From: Mauremys mutica
Lineage: Eukaryota > Chordata > Testudines > Geoemydidae
Length of the DNA: 64,000 nucleotides
Reading direction: 5' to 3'
NCBI RefSeq assembly: GCF_020497125.1
Contig: NC_059075.1
Coordinates: forward strand, 66,545,321-66,609,320
Of this stretch, positions 22,451 to 33,624 are shown one piece after another. A program made the translations under genes and the position numbers. The notes below the pieces were generated by a model. The model searched no databases, was not told the origin of the DNA, and saw only the letters and a program-made list of their open reading frames with translations. Numbering within the stretch: the stretch's first letter is position 1; every line of letters begins with the position of its first letter.

Positions 22451-24091
22451 TTAGAGGAATGGCAGTGTATGACTGTCACTTGACAGGTGACTCCTTCCTC
22501 CAGTTCCTCAACAAGGCTTTAAGAAAATGCCAGCTTGTGTGTGCTTGTATCTGCTGACTGCTGCTGTGATGCTAGCTCTTACTACTTTGGGAAGTGGTGG
22601 TTTCTCTTGCCACAAGTGGAGGCACTGTTTCCATGTGGGCTGGTTGTGAGCTGTGAAGAGGCGTGGGTGGGTGAGGGGACAGAAGTGTCAGTAACCCTGA
22701 TGCCTTTTTTCAGATTTATTTCCCCCACCCTCTTGCAGAATACACACTCAGGATAGAGTTCTGTCTTGGCTACAGTTGCCAAGCCCAGCAACAGTCAATA
22801 CCCTCTCTTGGTCTGATGCTAATCAATCTCTTGTGCCACCTTCAGCTACTTGCTGCTGGTCCAGCACAGTATTTGTTGATGTGTATAATTTGTTCACTGT
22901 AAATGTGGGGATGTTTCTGGTGCATCTGAGATGTTTTGCCTGAGCTATGTGTTGAGTGGTTTATATGGAGTAGGTCAGGGAAATCACTGTCCTTTTAACT
23001 GTTCTGTGTATCTGAAAGGTCATTATCTTCTCAGCCAGGGATATATTTTCTGCCCTTTTTATGCAGTATATTTCTCCTCTGTTTGCCTTATCTACAAGCT
23101 GTGAAGCTGATCTTGCTCTCATTAAATTCAAAGGCAAAAATCCCATTGACCTGATTCTGCTGTATTACAATGCTGTAAGTATGGATTAATGCCATTAAAC
23201 TGGAGTAACTGGAACAGAATCAGGCAAACAGATTTCAGGGTTGTATGATCATGCCCTTATGCTCAGTCTTTTGAGGTGCAGAACTCCTTTCTGCTCCTGT
23301 TGAAGTTAGTTAGGAGTAAAGGGTGCTGGACACCTCATAAGCACCATGTACCCTGCAGGATTGGACCTTTATTATGACCTGCTAATTACCTCAGTTTGCA
23401 GTGTGGCTTATCTCTCCTATCTAGGGTCTTCACAAATTTGTCATTATAGGGAGCATTAGAAGGTGTTCTTTGCCCAAAGTACACAGTATATTTGTCAGCA
23501 GCAAAGTGGTCAAAACTGCAAATGCTAATTTCCTCCTGAAAGTTTAAATAAATCAATTGAGGCCAGTCTCCTTATTTGTGTGTGTGATGACTTATTGTTA
23601 AATGAAGTGATTTGTTGGAGCCTTCCTTTACTTCTTTTCAGCAGCAAGCCTATGGGGAAAATAAGACTGAATTCATTTTTTAAAAAGCTTTATTTGTGAC
23701 ACAGCTGTTGCCTCTGACCCATTGGGGCTTAAAAAAAGTAGTTAAATTTATATCAGTCTGGTTTGTTTCACTGTAGCTAACACATCAACTGATTACCCTT
23801 GTGTATAATCTACTGTATCTCTTTCCTCAGTTCCCTGTCAATGTATTGTGTGTATCTTGGATTTCAGTTACTTTTTGTATTAAGTTCTTTTGTTGTAGAA
23901 TAATATTTAAATGACTCAAAGAGCTAATTAATGTTGTCAGGTTTTTTGTTCGTTTCTCTGCCTTTTTTTGGATGTACTGTAAATTGTAAACCAAGGATGC
24001 CAAGCAGGCTTGGTTCAATGGCTAAAATTATTATTGTATTACAGTGTAATGCTGATCTAGGCCTTGTCTGAACACAGAGCACAGAGACTTG

Positions 24092-24097
24092 AATAAA
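24092..24097 (+). terminator. candidate distal poly(A) signal for MAP3K9
   Basis: AATAAA sits in GACTTGAATAAAACTGTTGT and is followed within 30 bp by GT/T-rich sequence (GGTTTTGAGTTTTTG), the classical layout of a strong cleavage site. The preceding 450 bp contain no repeat I recognise and look like a 3' UTR end. Assignment to MAP3K9 depends on transcript data. Confidence 0.5.
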
Positions 24098-24221
24098 ACT
24101 GTTGTCATTGACTTAAGGTTTTGAGTTTTTGTTCCATTTTTCAAGTATTTTTGAGCAGGCTTTGATAATTCTGACCATGACTGCAGAAAACTGATAGTCT
24201 TTGCTAAAGCAGGGCATGCCT

Positions 24222-24410
24222 CTACAGTGTCGCCCTATGTAGCTCTGCCAGTGCACCTCAGTTCAAACCTGCAGCATCCCTGCTGTTCCAGTCTTGGACC
24301 TCCACATAGTTCTGCAAATCCACCTCCGTGCTGACATGTAGCGCCACTGCTGTTCCATTCCTGGTACTCAGTACAGCTTTGCCTCTCAATTCTGACCTTC
24401 AAGACCATCT
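24222..24410 (+). repeat. degenerate minisatellite, ~66-bp unit (short array)
   Basis: The motif 'ccctgctgttccagtc' recurs 66 bp later as 'ccactgctgttccattcc', each followed by a trinucleotide-poor spacer with CTCTGCCAGTGCACCTC-like words. The same unit forms a longer array at 42940-43370. Confidence 0.6.
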
Positions 24411-24930
24411 GCTAACCTAATCCTGGACTGCCTTTGAACAGACTGCTTAATTGTATGTTGTTTTTTATTAAGGCTAATGTTCATATAGGAATTAGCTAAG
24501 ACTATCCTTCTCCTTATTCTACATATGACGAAGCAAAAATGTGACTACAGCTGTCCAGAGTCGAAAGGCTAATGCAGTAACCCACTTGGCTCATGAATCG
24601 TGACATTTAGCAGATGACTTTTTAAATTTTAATGACAACTTTCTTTGGTCTTCCTATCATTTCACTGAACCCGTCAGACTGCTGCGTGGCAGAGGCCTTT
24701 TCAGAATCTTTACTCTGCTCTTGTATGGCAGATGGAAATGTGTAGGGATCTGAGTTTCAATCCTGGCAACATACTCTTCTCCTAATGGAAGGAGGCATCT
24801 CATACAGCTGTCAGGCAGCCCTCTGTAGTAAATTAATCCTATGGGCAGGCAAGTTACCTAGCTCCCTTTGAGAAGGAGGATTTTATAACATTAGGATGTG
24901 CCAGAAAGGGGATAAAACTGGGTGGATCGC

Positions 24931-25243
24931 TCCATCAAAAGTAAAAAGAAATGCTGGGTGGTTGAGTGATGCATGAGGGGTAGAGGGGATGTTGTTATAT
25001 AGCCCAGGAATGCATGGAGTAGGGTTAGTTGAAAGTTTTCTGTTGAAACAGTTTTTTAATGGAAAATAGAATTTCATCTAAAATGGAAACAAAATTCTAA
25101 ATCAGTTCAGATAAATGAAAATTTTCACAAAAAGGTATCCTGTGGAAACTTTTTTGATGTTTTTCATCAAAAATGTGAATGCCCAAACCCCAAATATTTC
25201 CATTTTGAAATGCTGCTACGGGGTGCCTCATGGGAGGTGTAGC
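24931..25243 (+). repeat. unclassified ~300-bp repeat, copy B
   Basis: This is a direct-orientation relative of copy A at 20019-20316, 4.9 kb away, sharing the order of blocks throughout. It continues into wording (GGTGTAGCTCGGGTAACTTA, ending near CCCATGATGCACAGTGGC) that I associate with a longer dispersed element. Confidence 0.75.
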
Positions 25244-27365
25244 TCGGGTAACTTATGCTCCCATTCCCCGCAAAGTCCATCTGGGCAACCTGCTCCATAA
25301 TCTCCCATGATGCACAGTGGCATTGTGACTGCCAGGAAGCACCACTTCCCCTCACCAAGAGGCCAGGCCGTGGCGCAGCATAGCAGAAGCATTCAGATGA
25401 GGGAACACAGCCTATAGAGAAGAATGGGAGCATGGGGCACAGCAGCAGCAAAAACTCAAAATTCCTTGATGTTGGCGTCCATTTTCTGACCAGCTGTAGT
25501 AGACGAAGGGTCCTTGAAGGAATGATCTGTTATTGAGTGTGCACCTCACATTAAGAGGCAGCGTGAGTGGGGGCACTAGGGCTGAGTTATACACAGAAAA
25601 AGGACCCTGAGGAGCTACTCTGTGACTGAGTAATATAATTATTTTTCTGCTTATAAAAGGAAGGTGGACACATTCTGGAGTACAGCTTCTCATGTGATCT
25701 CTATGCTTTATACAAGATCAGGTGTAGAGGTGAACATGTACTATGTTTACCCAGGTCCCTTGGAGGCTTTGATTTACTGAAGCATCAGAGCAGCCAGCAG
25801 ATGGCACATGCTAGAACAGCTCATTTAATTATCTTTTCTTTTTTTATCAGAAGAATATATTTCTTTGAGGAAACTCCTAGCAGCTTTCTAAGCAGATTAA
25901 GGAGACAGAGCCCAGACTTCTCCATCTGATCCAGCTTCAGCTTAATAAAATAACATTAATCTCCTGCTTTTTTTAATTAAATGTTTACTTGCTTAGCTCT
26001 TCTTAAACATAAGGGAAGTGGAGAAAAGCAATCTCAGTAAAGCACCCCCTGTGCTTAGCAGACACCTAATTGATTGCATAATGATAGGTTTGCTTGGAAG
26101 TTCTCACTGCTGGCTAGTAAGTTGACATCATCATTTTAGGGAGTTTGCAGACTTTAGTGAAAGTGCTGGAGTGAATGTGCAGCTGAACAAATGTTACTGT
26201 AGTTTAAGCAGGGCTCACTGAGGCAGCTGAAAGTGTGATTATGTGATTGGCTTAGCTATGACAGTAGGGAAAATGGGAGACAGAGATAAGATTGTAGCTA
26301 GTGATGGATAAAACTGCAAATGGTTCAGTTAAGTTTCCAAACTTCTGAATGCTTATCTGAACCCCATCTTGATGTCCTGAGAAACTGGCCTGGGCTGGAA
26401 ATTAAGAATGAGCCCTCTTGTGTATGATATGCTGAAACTTCAGATTTCCATTTGGGAGGGAAACACTGGGTGGAATAGCCTTTGACTTTGACACTTTTGG
26501 TCCTGGCTGGGACCCAGAACTGTGGTGGTGTCTGAAAATTAGAGCTAATCCTGAGCTGGTAAATTAGAATCCCAATCTGAATTGCCACTAATTTCTCAGG
26601 GTTGTTTGCATCGCAGGTTTTGGTTTGGGGACAAAAAGTTACCTCAATTTTTCCAGAAGTTTGGGTTTGTGTTTTGGGCAGGATTCGGTTGTTATTTTAT
26701 TACAATCAGTTTGTTCCCTCTCTGATGTGAACTCCCTTCATCTGCCAGAGCAGAAAAGTATTGCAGTCTCAAAGGAAACTTCAGTTGGCTGGTGGGGTGA
26801 AGCTGTAACCAGCTTACAAAGAGAAGAATGGGTAGTTGGTTATATTTTTGACTCACAGGATTCTACATATTCCATGGAAACTTTCTATGAGATTCTGGCA
26901 TACAGGCTACCTCTTAAAGCTGCTTAATCTGGAGCCTTACTATATCACATATGATTAGTGCAGTTAAATCCTCCTTAATTAACAAAGAACAAATCCTTCA
27001 ACAAAATATCCAAGTGCAGTGAAAGGTGGTGGGATCAAAGATGGCACTTTAACATAAATACAAGAGAGAAAAAGACTATACCACCACTATTAATTATACC
27101 CAGAGCCCCATGTATTTGCTGTGGAATTCACCCCTTGCCACAAAAATTATGCTCCTGAATCTCAGCCCTCATTTTAAAACCAAGTTTCTATCTCTTACGG
27201 TTGCCAACATAACCTTGAATATGCAAGCAAAGTGTAAAGTGATAGTATTGCATCTGAGACTGCAGCTAACCTGTGCTCAGAGCGCTAACTGCTGTGAATA
27301 TCACATTCATCTCAATTTGCACAGCTGTGGATCTTGTGAGACAGTGGTTGTGAATCCATGACTGT

Positions 27366-27408
27366 GCTAAATTCTGTGGCATTTTTCCAGAATGCCACAG
27401 AATTTAGC
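27366..27408. repeat. perfect 17-bp hairpin
   Basis: Arms GCTAAATTCTGTGGCAT (27366-27382) and its exact complement (27392-27408) flank a 9-nt loop. It sits in AT-rich intergenic DNA, without T-run or other terminator features. Confidence 0.9.
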
Positions 27409-28013
27409 ATTTCTATCATAGAATTCACCATTTTGATGCAGAATTTTGTTTTCTGGCTCCCTGACCTACTGGGACCTGACTGTAGCTGCCTCAGTCATGC
27501 TCAGTCTCTAGCTTTTCTCACAGTGTGCAGTTATTTGGATAGGATTAGGGAGCATGCTCCCAGCAGTGTTCAATAGAGCTGGGCAGCAGGGATCAGGGTC
27601 AGGGAACCAGAGCTGCAGTCCAGCTTGCAGCCAAGGGGTGGGGGTTGGGGGAGTCAGAAGTATAAACTAGGCAGCTTAGGCCTGGTCTACACTACGCGTT
27701 TATACTGAATTTAGCAGCGTTAAACTGATTTTACGCTGCACCCGTCCACACAACGAAGCCCTTTATATCGATATAAAGGGCTCTTAATACAGATATCTGT
27801 ACTCCTCCCCGACGAGGGGAGTAGTGCTCAAATCGGTATTGCCATGTCGGATTAGGGTTAGTGTGGCCGCAAATCGACGGTATTGGCCTCTGGGAGCTAT
27901 CCCACAGTGCACCATTGTGACCGCTCTGGAAAGCCATCTGAACTCGGATGCACTGGCCAGGTAGACAGGAAAAGCCCCACGAAGTTTTGAATTTCATTTC
28001 CTGTTCGGCCAGC

Positions 28014-28585
28014 ATGGAGAGCTCATCAGCACAGGTAACAATGCAGTCTCCTGAGAATCGAAAAAGAGCTCCAGCATGGACCACACGGGAGGTACTGGAT
28101 CTGATCGCTGTATGGGGAGAGGATTCCGTGCTAACAGAACTCATTTCCAAAAGACGAAATGAAAAAACATTTGAAAAAATTTCCAAGGCCATGATGCAGA
28201 GAGGCCACACCAGGGACTCAGTACAGTGCCGTGTGAAAGTTAGAGCTCAGACAAGCCTACCAGAAAACCAAAGACGCAAACGGAAGGTCCGGGGCAGGGC
28301 CAAAAACATGCCGCTTCTACGCTGAGTTGCATGCAATTCTAGGGGGGTCCGCCACCACTACCCCACCCCTGTCCGTGGATTCCGAGGTGGGGGTGGTAAT
28401 CGCAGCCATGGCTGAGGATTCTGCGGACGGGCAATATGAGGAGGAAGAGGAGGACGAGCTTGTAGAGAGCACACAGCACTCCGTTCTCCCCAACAGCCAG
28501 GAGCTTTTTCTCACCCTGACGGAATTACCCTCCCAGCCCTCCCAAGCAACTATCCCAGACAATGAAGCCATGGAAGGGACCTCTG
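28014..28585 (+). pseudogene. Harbinger Myb/SANT-like protein, exon 1 (frameshifted)
   Basis: The ATG at 28014 starts MESSSAQVTMQSPENRKRAP, then the trihelix/Myb-SANT region WTTREVLDLIAVWGEDSVL, ISKRRNEKTFEKISKAMMQ and RGHTRDSVQCRVKV. A small frame change near 28237 then moves the rest to another frame, which continues from about 28250 as a spacer with a Glu-rich patch (EEEEEDELVES). The exon ends at donor GTGAGT (28586). In this superfamily the Myb-like partner binds sub-terminal repeats and helps the transposase enter the nucleus. The ATG at 27948 is less likely, because the family starts at the later Met as I recall it. Confidence 0.88.
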
Positions 28586-29572
28586 GTGAGTGTACCTTTT
28601 GTAAATATAAAACATAGTTTAAAAGCAAGCGTTTTTTAATGATTAATTTGCCCTGAGGACTTGGGATGCATTCGCGGCCAGTACAGTTACTGGAAAAGTC
28701 TGTTAACATGTCTGGGGATGGAGCAGAAATCCTCCAGGGACATCTCCATGAAGCTCTCCTGGAGGTACTCCAAAAGCCTTTGCAGAAGGTTTCTGGGCAG
28801 CGCTGCTTTATTCCGTCCTCCATGGTAGGACACTTGACCATGCCATGCATGTAGCAAGTAATCTGGTATCATTGCATGACAAAGCCTAGCTACGTATGGT
28901 CCCGGTGATTGCTGGCATTCAAGCAACATCCGTTCTTTATCTCGCTGTGTTATCCTCAGGAGAGTGATATCGTTCATGGTAACCTGGTTGAAATTCAGGA
29001 ATTTAAGTAAGGGGATAGAGATGGCCATTCCTACTGGGCTGTTTGCCTGTTGCTTAAAAGAAATCCTTCCCTGCAGGTAGCCAAGCGGGGGGAAAAAGGG
29101 GGGCGCGATTGGCGCTGAGCTTTTCCACGTTTGGCTAGCAGGGATCTTTCCTGCTACCAGCCACACGGTTGGGGGTGGTGGTGGAAAGGGGGGTGTTTAG
29201 CAGTGATCTTCCATGATACCAGCCACGGGGTGGTTTCTGCTGCTGCACGTTAACAGGAAAGAAGCAGCACTCAATGGGCTTTGCTTGCTATTTGGGAAAG
29301 GAGGGCGCTGGATAGATGAAGTCTGCAGAAGACGAAAGACAATGGCTTACAATGGCTGCATGCAAGCAGAATTCTGATGCCCGGACCTGCGTCTGATCTG
29401 TAACACCAAAGCCGCAGGCACTCAATATTAAGATGCAAAATGCAACCTTGTAGTGAAAACACATGTGCTATGTAAGGTGAATAGTGTTGTTCACCGTGAA
29501 AGAGTATGACCATTGTTCTCTAAAATGTATCTTTTTAAATACTTCTCTCCCTTTTTTCCCTCCCTCATGCAG

Positions 29573-29965
29573 CTGCAAATTTTTCAAGCATCCCTACTCC
29601 GTCCCGAAGGCTATCTCAGATAAGGCGGCGGGAAAAAAAAGACACGAAAAGAAATGTTTTCGGAAATCATGGAAGTGACCCGCAATGAAAGAGCACATCT
29701 GAATGAGTGGAAGGACGTGGTAGCAAAGTACAGGAAAGATGCCAGTGACCGTGAGGATAGGAGGGACGAACGTGAGGATAGGAGGGATGCTCGAGATGAG
29801 AGGTGGCGGCAGGAAGATCAGCGGTGGCGGGATGCAACTCTGGGGCTGCTGCGTGATCAAACTGACATGCTCTGGCATCTGGTGGAGCTTCAGGAACAGC
29901 AGCAGGATCACAGAGTGCCGCTGCAGCCCTGTATAACCACCCTCCCCACTCGCCATGTTCCTTAG
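29573..29965 (+). pseudogene. Harbinger Myb/SANT-like protein, exon 2 (frameshifted)
   Basis: After acceptor CATGCAG, the frame carried over from exon 1 reads ANFSSIPTPSRRLSQIRRRE, then is lost in an A-run near 29633. The next frame carries MFSEIMEVTRNERAHLNEWK, a coiled-coil-like Arg/Asp/Glu-rich stretch (REDRRDERED, RRDARDERWRQE), GLLRDQTDMLWHLVELQEQQ and a stop at 29963-29965. Partner proteins of this transposon family share this charged helical tail. AATAAA at 30172-30177 is a plausible poly(A) signal. The 987-bp intron between the exons (28586-29572) contains no other gene. Confidence 0.85.
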
Positions 29966-30313
29966 CCTCCTCACCCACCAGACGAGTAAGAACTCATGGG
30001 AGTAGGCTCCGTGCACCCGCCCACTCCACCCCAGTGGACAGCCCAACCAAAAGGTTCTCATTATTATGAAATTATGAAATTTTTATAGTGGCCTTTTACT
30101 TCCCTACTATTCTCCTCCGAAACCCCACCCAGGCTACCTTGTCAGTTCTCTCCCTCTTTTTATAATTAAGTAATAAAGAATACATGATTTTTAAACGAGA
30201 GTGACTTTATTTCCTTAGAAAGCAAGCTGTGATCGAAGAGGGGGTGGGTGGCTTACAGTGAATGAGTCAATCAAGAGGAGGAGGGTTTCATCAAGGAGAA
30301 AGAAACAGAACAG

Positions 30314-31602
30314 TCAGACTGTACCCTGGCCAGTGAAGAAACTGGTTTTCAAAGCTTCTCTAATGCGCACCGCTTCCTGGTGTGCTCTTCTAATCGCCCT
30401 GGTGTCTGGCTGCGCGTAATCAGAGGCCAGGTGATTTGCCTCAGCCTCCCACCCCGCCATAAAGGTCTCCCCCTTACTTTCTCAGAGATTGTGGAGCACA
30501 CAGCAAGCAGCAATAACAATGGGGACATTGGTTTGGCTGAGGTCTGAGCGAGTCAGTAATGTGCGCCAGCGTGCCTTTAAACAGCCAAATGCACGTTCTA
30601 CCACCATTCTGCACTTGCTCAGCCTGTAGTTGAACAGCTCCTGACTACTGTCCGGGCTGCCTGTGTATGGCTTCATGAACCATGGCATCAAGGGGTAGGC
30701 TGAGTCCCCCAGGATAACGACAGGCATTTCAACATCCCCAACTGTTATTTTCTGGTCTGGGAAGTAATTCCCTTGCTGCAGCCGTTTAAACAGAGTAGTG
30801 TTCCTGAAGACGCGAGCGTCATGAACCCTTCCTGGCCATCCCACGTGGATGTTGGTGAAACGTCCCTTGTGATCCACCAGTGCTTGCAGCACCATTGAAA
30901 AGTACCCCTTGCGGTTTATGTAGTGGGTGCCCTGGTGCTCCGGTGCCAAGATAGGGATATGGGTTCCATCTATCGCCCCACCACAGTTAGGGAATCCCAT
31001 TGCAGCAAAGCCATCCACTATGACCTGCACGTTTCCCAGAGTCACTACCTTTCGTAGCAGCAGCTTAGTGATTGCTTTGGCTACTTGCATCACAGCAGCC
31101 CCCACAGTAGATTTGCCCACTCCAAATTGATTCCCGACTGACCGGTAGCTGTCTGGCGTTGCAAGCTTTCAGAGGGCTATTGCCACTCGCTTCTCAACTG
31201 TGAGGGCTGCTCTCATTTTTGTGTTCTGGCGCTTCAGGGCAGGGGAAAGCAAGTCACACAGTTCCGTGAAAGTGCCCTTCCGCATGCGAAAGTTTCGCAG
31301 CCACTGGGAATCGTCCCACACCCGCAAAACTATGCGGTCCCACCAGTCTGTGCTTGTTTCCCGGGCCCAAAATCGGCGTTCAATGGCTAGAACCTGCTCC
31401 ATTACCAGCAGGATCTCCAAAGCGCAGGGGCTGCAGTTTGACAGAATTCTGTGTCCATGTCCTCATCACTCTCGTCGCCGCGCTGCCGTAGCTGCCGCCT
31501 CCTCGCCTGGCTTTGCAGGTCCCGGTTCAGCATTGAGTGCACGAGAATGCGCGAGGTTTTTAAAACGTCCATGATTGCTGTCTTGAGCTGAGCAGGGTCC
31601 AT
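30314..31602 (-). pseudogene. HARBI1-like Harbinger transposase, three lesions
   Basis: Reading on the minus strand from MDPAQLKTAIMDVLKTSRIL, the gene runs through a charged N-terminal region, TDWWDRIVLRVWDDSQWLRN, the DDE core and a C-terminus that stops at 30314-30316. The catalytic triad is intact: Asp in AIDGTHI (30968-30970), Asp in GDSAYP (30704-30706) and Glu in VVERAFG (30596-30598). Lesions are a frame change between about 31405 and 31440, a TGA at 31169-31171 where the frame resumes with KLATPDSYRSVGN, and a TGA at 30482-30484 after CCVLHNL; the same frame stays open for 55 codons beyond it. Encoded enzymes of this family cut at the terminal repeats and target TWA/TTA sites. Few lesions over about 430 codons suggest recent inactivation. 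Confidence 0.93.
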
Positions 31603-31975
31603 GCTTGCTGTGCTATGGTGTCTGCACAGTTCACCCAGGAAAAAGGCGCAAAACGGTTGGCTGCTGCTGCTTTCAGGGAGGGAGGGGTGAGGCTCTACCC
31701 AGAAGCACCCGCGACAATGTTTTTTGCCCCATCAGGCACTGGGATCTCAACCCCAAATTCCAATGCGCGGGGGAGACTGCGGGAACTATGGGATAGCTAT
31801 GGGATAGCTACCCACAGTGCAACACTCCGGAAATCGACGCTAGCCTTGGTACATGGACGCACACTGCCGAATTAATGTGCTTAGTGTGGCCGCGTGCACT
31901 TGACTTTATACAATCTGTTTTACAAAACCGGTTTATGTAAAATCGGAATAATCCTGTAGTGTAGACGTTCCCTTA

Positions 31976-32588
31976 GAGACAACACAGTAGCTGAGGCATA
32001 TTGATCTGAGGAGTTGAGCCATTAATGCCAGTTACAGGCTCTCTCTTTGCCTGGCACAAATAAGAGGAAGGAAATTCTGAGCTAGGCTGCCTGGGCAGCA
32101 CTATGGATGCAGAGACTAGGGGAGTGGAGCTGAGCTATCTGAAAAGCATAACAAAAAATCTATCTTCAAAAAATAATCACACATTAATTTTATATCTGTG
32201 AGTGTTTCCAAGTATGAGCTCCAGCAAGTCCATGTTTTGGGTGGGGCTTGGGAGGTGGGAACACAGAGAATCTCATAGTAACAGAATAAATTCATGTTGC
32301 TTTGGAATTTATGAATTGCTGATGCAGATTTGGGGTATTGTTGCTGTGGAATATGATCCCATTGTGCAATGGCTCTGAATATAACAGAGCTGATTGTCGA
32401 TATGCTACCAGTATAATGAAGAAAGCTGGAGAGAAATAAAGCTATGTACCATGTGACATGCAAGACTTAAATTATGCAACAAGGCCTTCTGATTTAGGCA
32501 GCAGAGCAGTACTGAATTATGCATCAAACTGGAAATTATACAGAAATGTATGGCAGCAGAGTCCTATGATCAAGGATTTTAGGAGTGG
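31976..32588. other. intergenic stretch
   Basis: This lies between the Harbinger element and the LTR-like block. I recognise no repeat and no coding sequence. The minus-strand 115-codon frame at 32116-32463 has no recognisable content. Confidence 0.55.
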
Positions 32589-33268
32589 TGATGGGGTATG
32601 CACCCTAACCAGGCTCTGAAGGGTTGTGGGTCTGAGAGGCCAGTTATGGTATCTGGCTGCATCTGGAGAGAGAGCTAGACTTAACTGAACATGAAGCCCA
32701 CCTAGGAGCAGGCTGGTTAGTATAAAGCCAGGAAGTTGAGAGCAGGAGGCTGCAGGGAGAGTCTGGAGTCTCTGGCTATTGGGAGGAGAGGAGACAACTG
32801 AAGAAGGAGAATAAGCCCTGGGATCCTAGCTCTGGAAGAAGGGTCCACCCCAGAGGAATTGTGGGTAAAGAGAGTCTGAGAGGGCTGAATAGGAAAAAGC
32901 CCAGGGAAACAGCTGCAAGGAGTAGGACTGACCAGACCTTGGCTGCTCTTTATAGGGTCCTTGGGATGGTGCCCTCTGTAGAAGGTGAACCTGGGTTCCC
33001 CTACCAGCCACTGAGAAGTGGGACAAGATTGTTGGAGACGCCAACCGGACAGCTTGTCTGAAGGGACTTTGTTACCCTGGAAGGGGAGGACTACATAGTG
33101 ACCTGGCTGGAGGGCTGAGTCCTGAAAAGGGAGCACACCAAGTTGTGAAGAGCGAAAGGGAGCAGTGACAGGATGAGTAACCGATGGAAGGGGGTGCCAT
33201 ACTGGGTGAGAGCTGATCCCCAGAGCAGCCACAAGGAGGCACCACCTGCGGTGAGTGTACCCTTCACA
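32589..33268 (+). mobile_element. LTR-like block, + orientation
   Basis: It starts TGATGGGGTATGCACCC and ends GAGTGTACCCTTCACA, i.e. TG..CA termini. It has a TATA-like TATAAAGCCAGG at about 32720 and Ser/Gly/Glu-rich composition. I recognise the wording (for example 'tgacaggatgagtaaccgatgg' and 'agctgatccccagagcagcc') as a dispersed turtle sequence, probably an ERV LTR. No matching 4-6-bp duplication was found (flanks AGTGG / GAGGT), so the edges or the class could be wrong. The 250-codon minus-strand frame over it is a shadow. Confidence 0.5.
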
Positions 33269-33624
33269 GAGGTCCTTGTGGCAATTACCACCTCCTGTAG
33301 GCATCCCCTTCTCCTCAAGAGCTGCAGCCTCTTTTGTCACTGGGAGCCCTGTTCCCCCAGCCAGGCAGTCACAGCTTCTCCTCCTAACACCTTCAGGAGT
33401 GGTGCAATTAAGAAGCTGGGCGCTTCTCCTTAGCACAGCCTGCATGATCAAACTAATCAAAGACTTCATCTCTCAGAGGCCTGAGTGAGTGGATTGTTCC
33501 TTGCTGCTGTCTTCAGTCTGGAAGGATCTTCCTCTCGCTGCCTTCCACTTCATCCTTTTAAAGGCAGTAGAGTGGGAAGCAGAAACAGAGAATCTGCTGA
33601 AGTGCCCCTTGTGCGGAAGCCACA
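33269..33624. other. unclassified block before the second Harbinger
   Basis: Text such as CAGGCAGTCACAGC, CCTAGC-like 'ccttagcacagcctgcatga' and TCAGAGGCCTGAGTGAGTGG looks like a dispersed repeat rather than unique DNA, but I cannot place it in a family. No coding content is seen. Confidence 0.4.

Larger units (their letters stand above)
16124..24091 (+). other. MAP3K9: MAP3K9 3' UTR and/or downstream DNA
   Basis: Sequence after the stop contains no recognised coding exon. If the poly(A) signal at 24092 is used, this is an 8-kb 3' UTR; if the one at 16665 is used, it is 0.55 kb. Embedded repeats are an antisense CR1 (18296-18490), a hAT (18638-18948), a dispersed repeat (19085-19240), one copy of a 300-bp repeat (20019-20316), a weak Harbinger-like MITE end near 20690 and a Harbinger-like MITE (22181-22450). 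I recognise nothing in 16671-18295 or 22451-24091, which look like ordinary AT-rich UTR-like sequence. Confidence 0.5.
24098..27675. other. intergenic stretch
   Basis: It contains a short piece of the ~66-bp degenerate minisatellite (24222-24410), copy B of a 300-bp repeat (24931-25243) and a compact hairpin (27366-27408). I recognise nothing else, and the open frames are short and random-looking. Confidence 0.6.
27679..31972. mobile_element. 4.3-kb PIF/Harbinger DNA transposon
   Basis: Termini are GGCCTGGTCTACACTACG on the left and the complement of GGGAACGTCTACACTACA on the right, flanked by TTA at 27676-27678 and 31973-31975. It has the standard two-gene layout of the superfamily in convergent orientation: a Myb/SANT-like DNA-binding protein on + (28014-29965) and a HARBI1-like transposase on - (30314-31602). 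Sub-terminal repeats TTTATATCGATATAAAGGG (left) and ACCGGTTTATGTAAAATCGG (right) recur at the opposite ends of the element at 33625-35808. Each gene has only a few lesions, so the insertion is relatively young but probably not able to move by itself. Confidence 0.95.

Noticed and set aside
32717..33469. 250-codon frame on the minus strand
   Set aside because: Covers an LTR-like block read in the wrong direction; Ser/Leu-rich with no domain I recognise.
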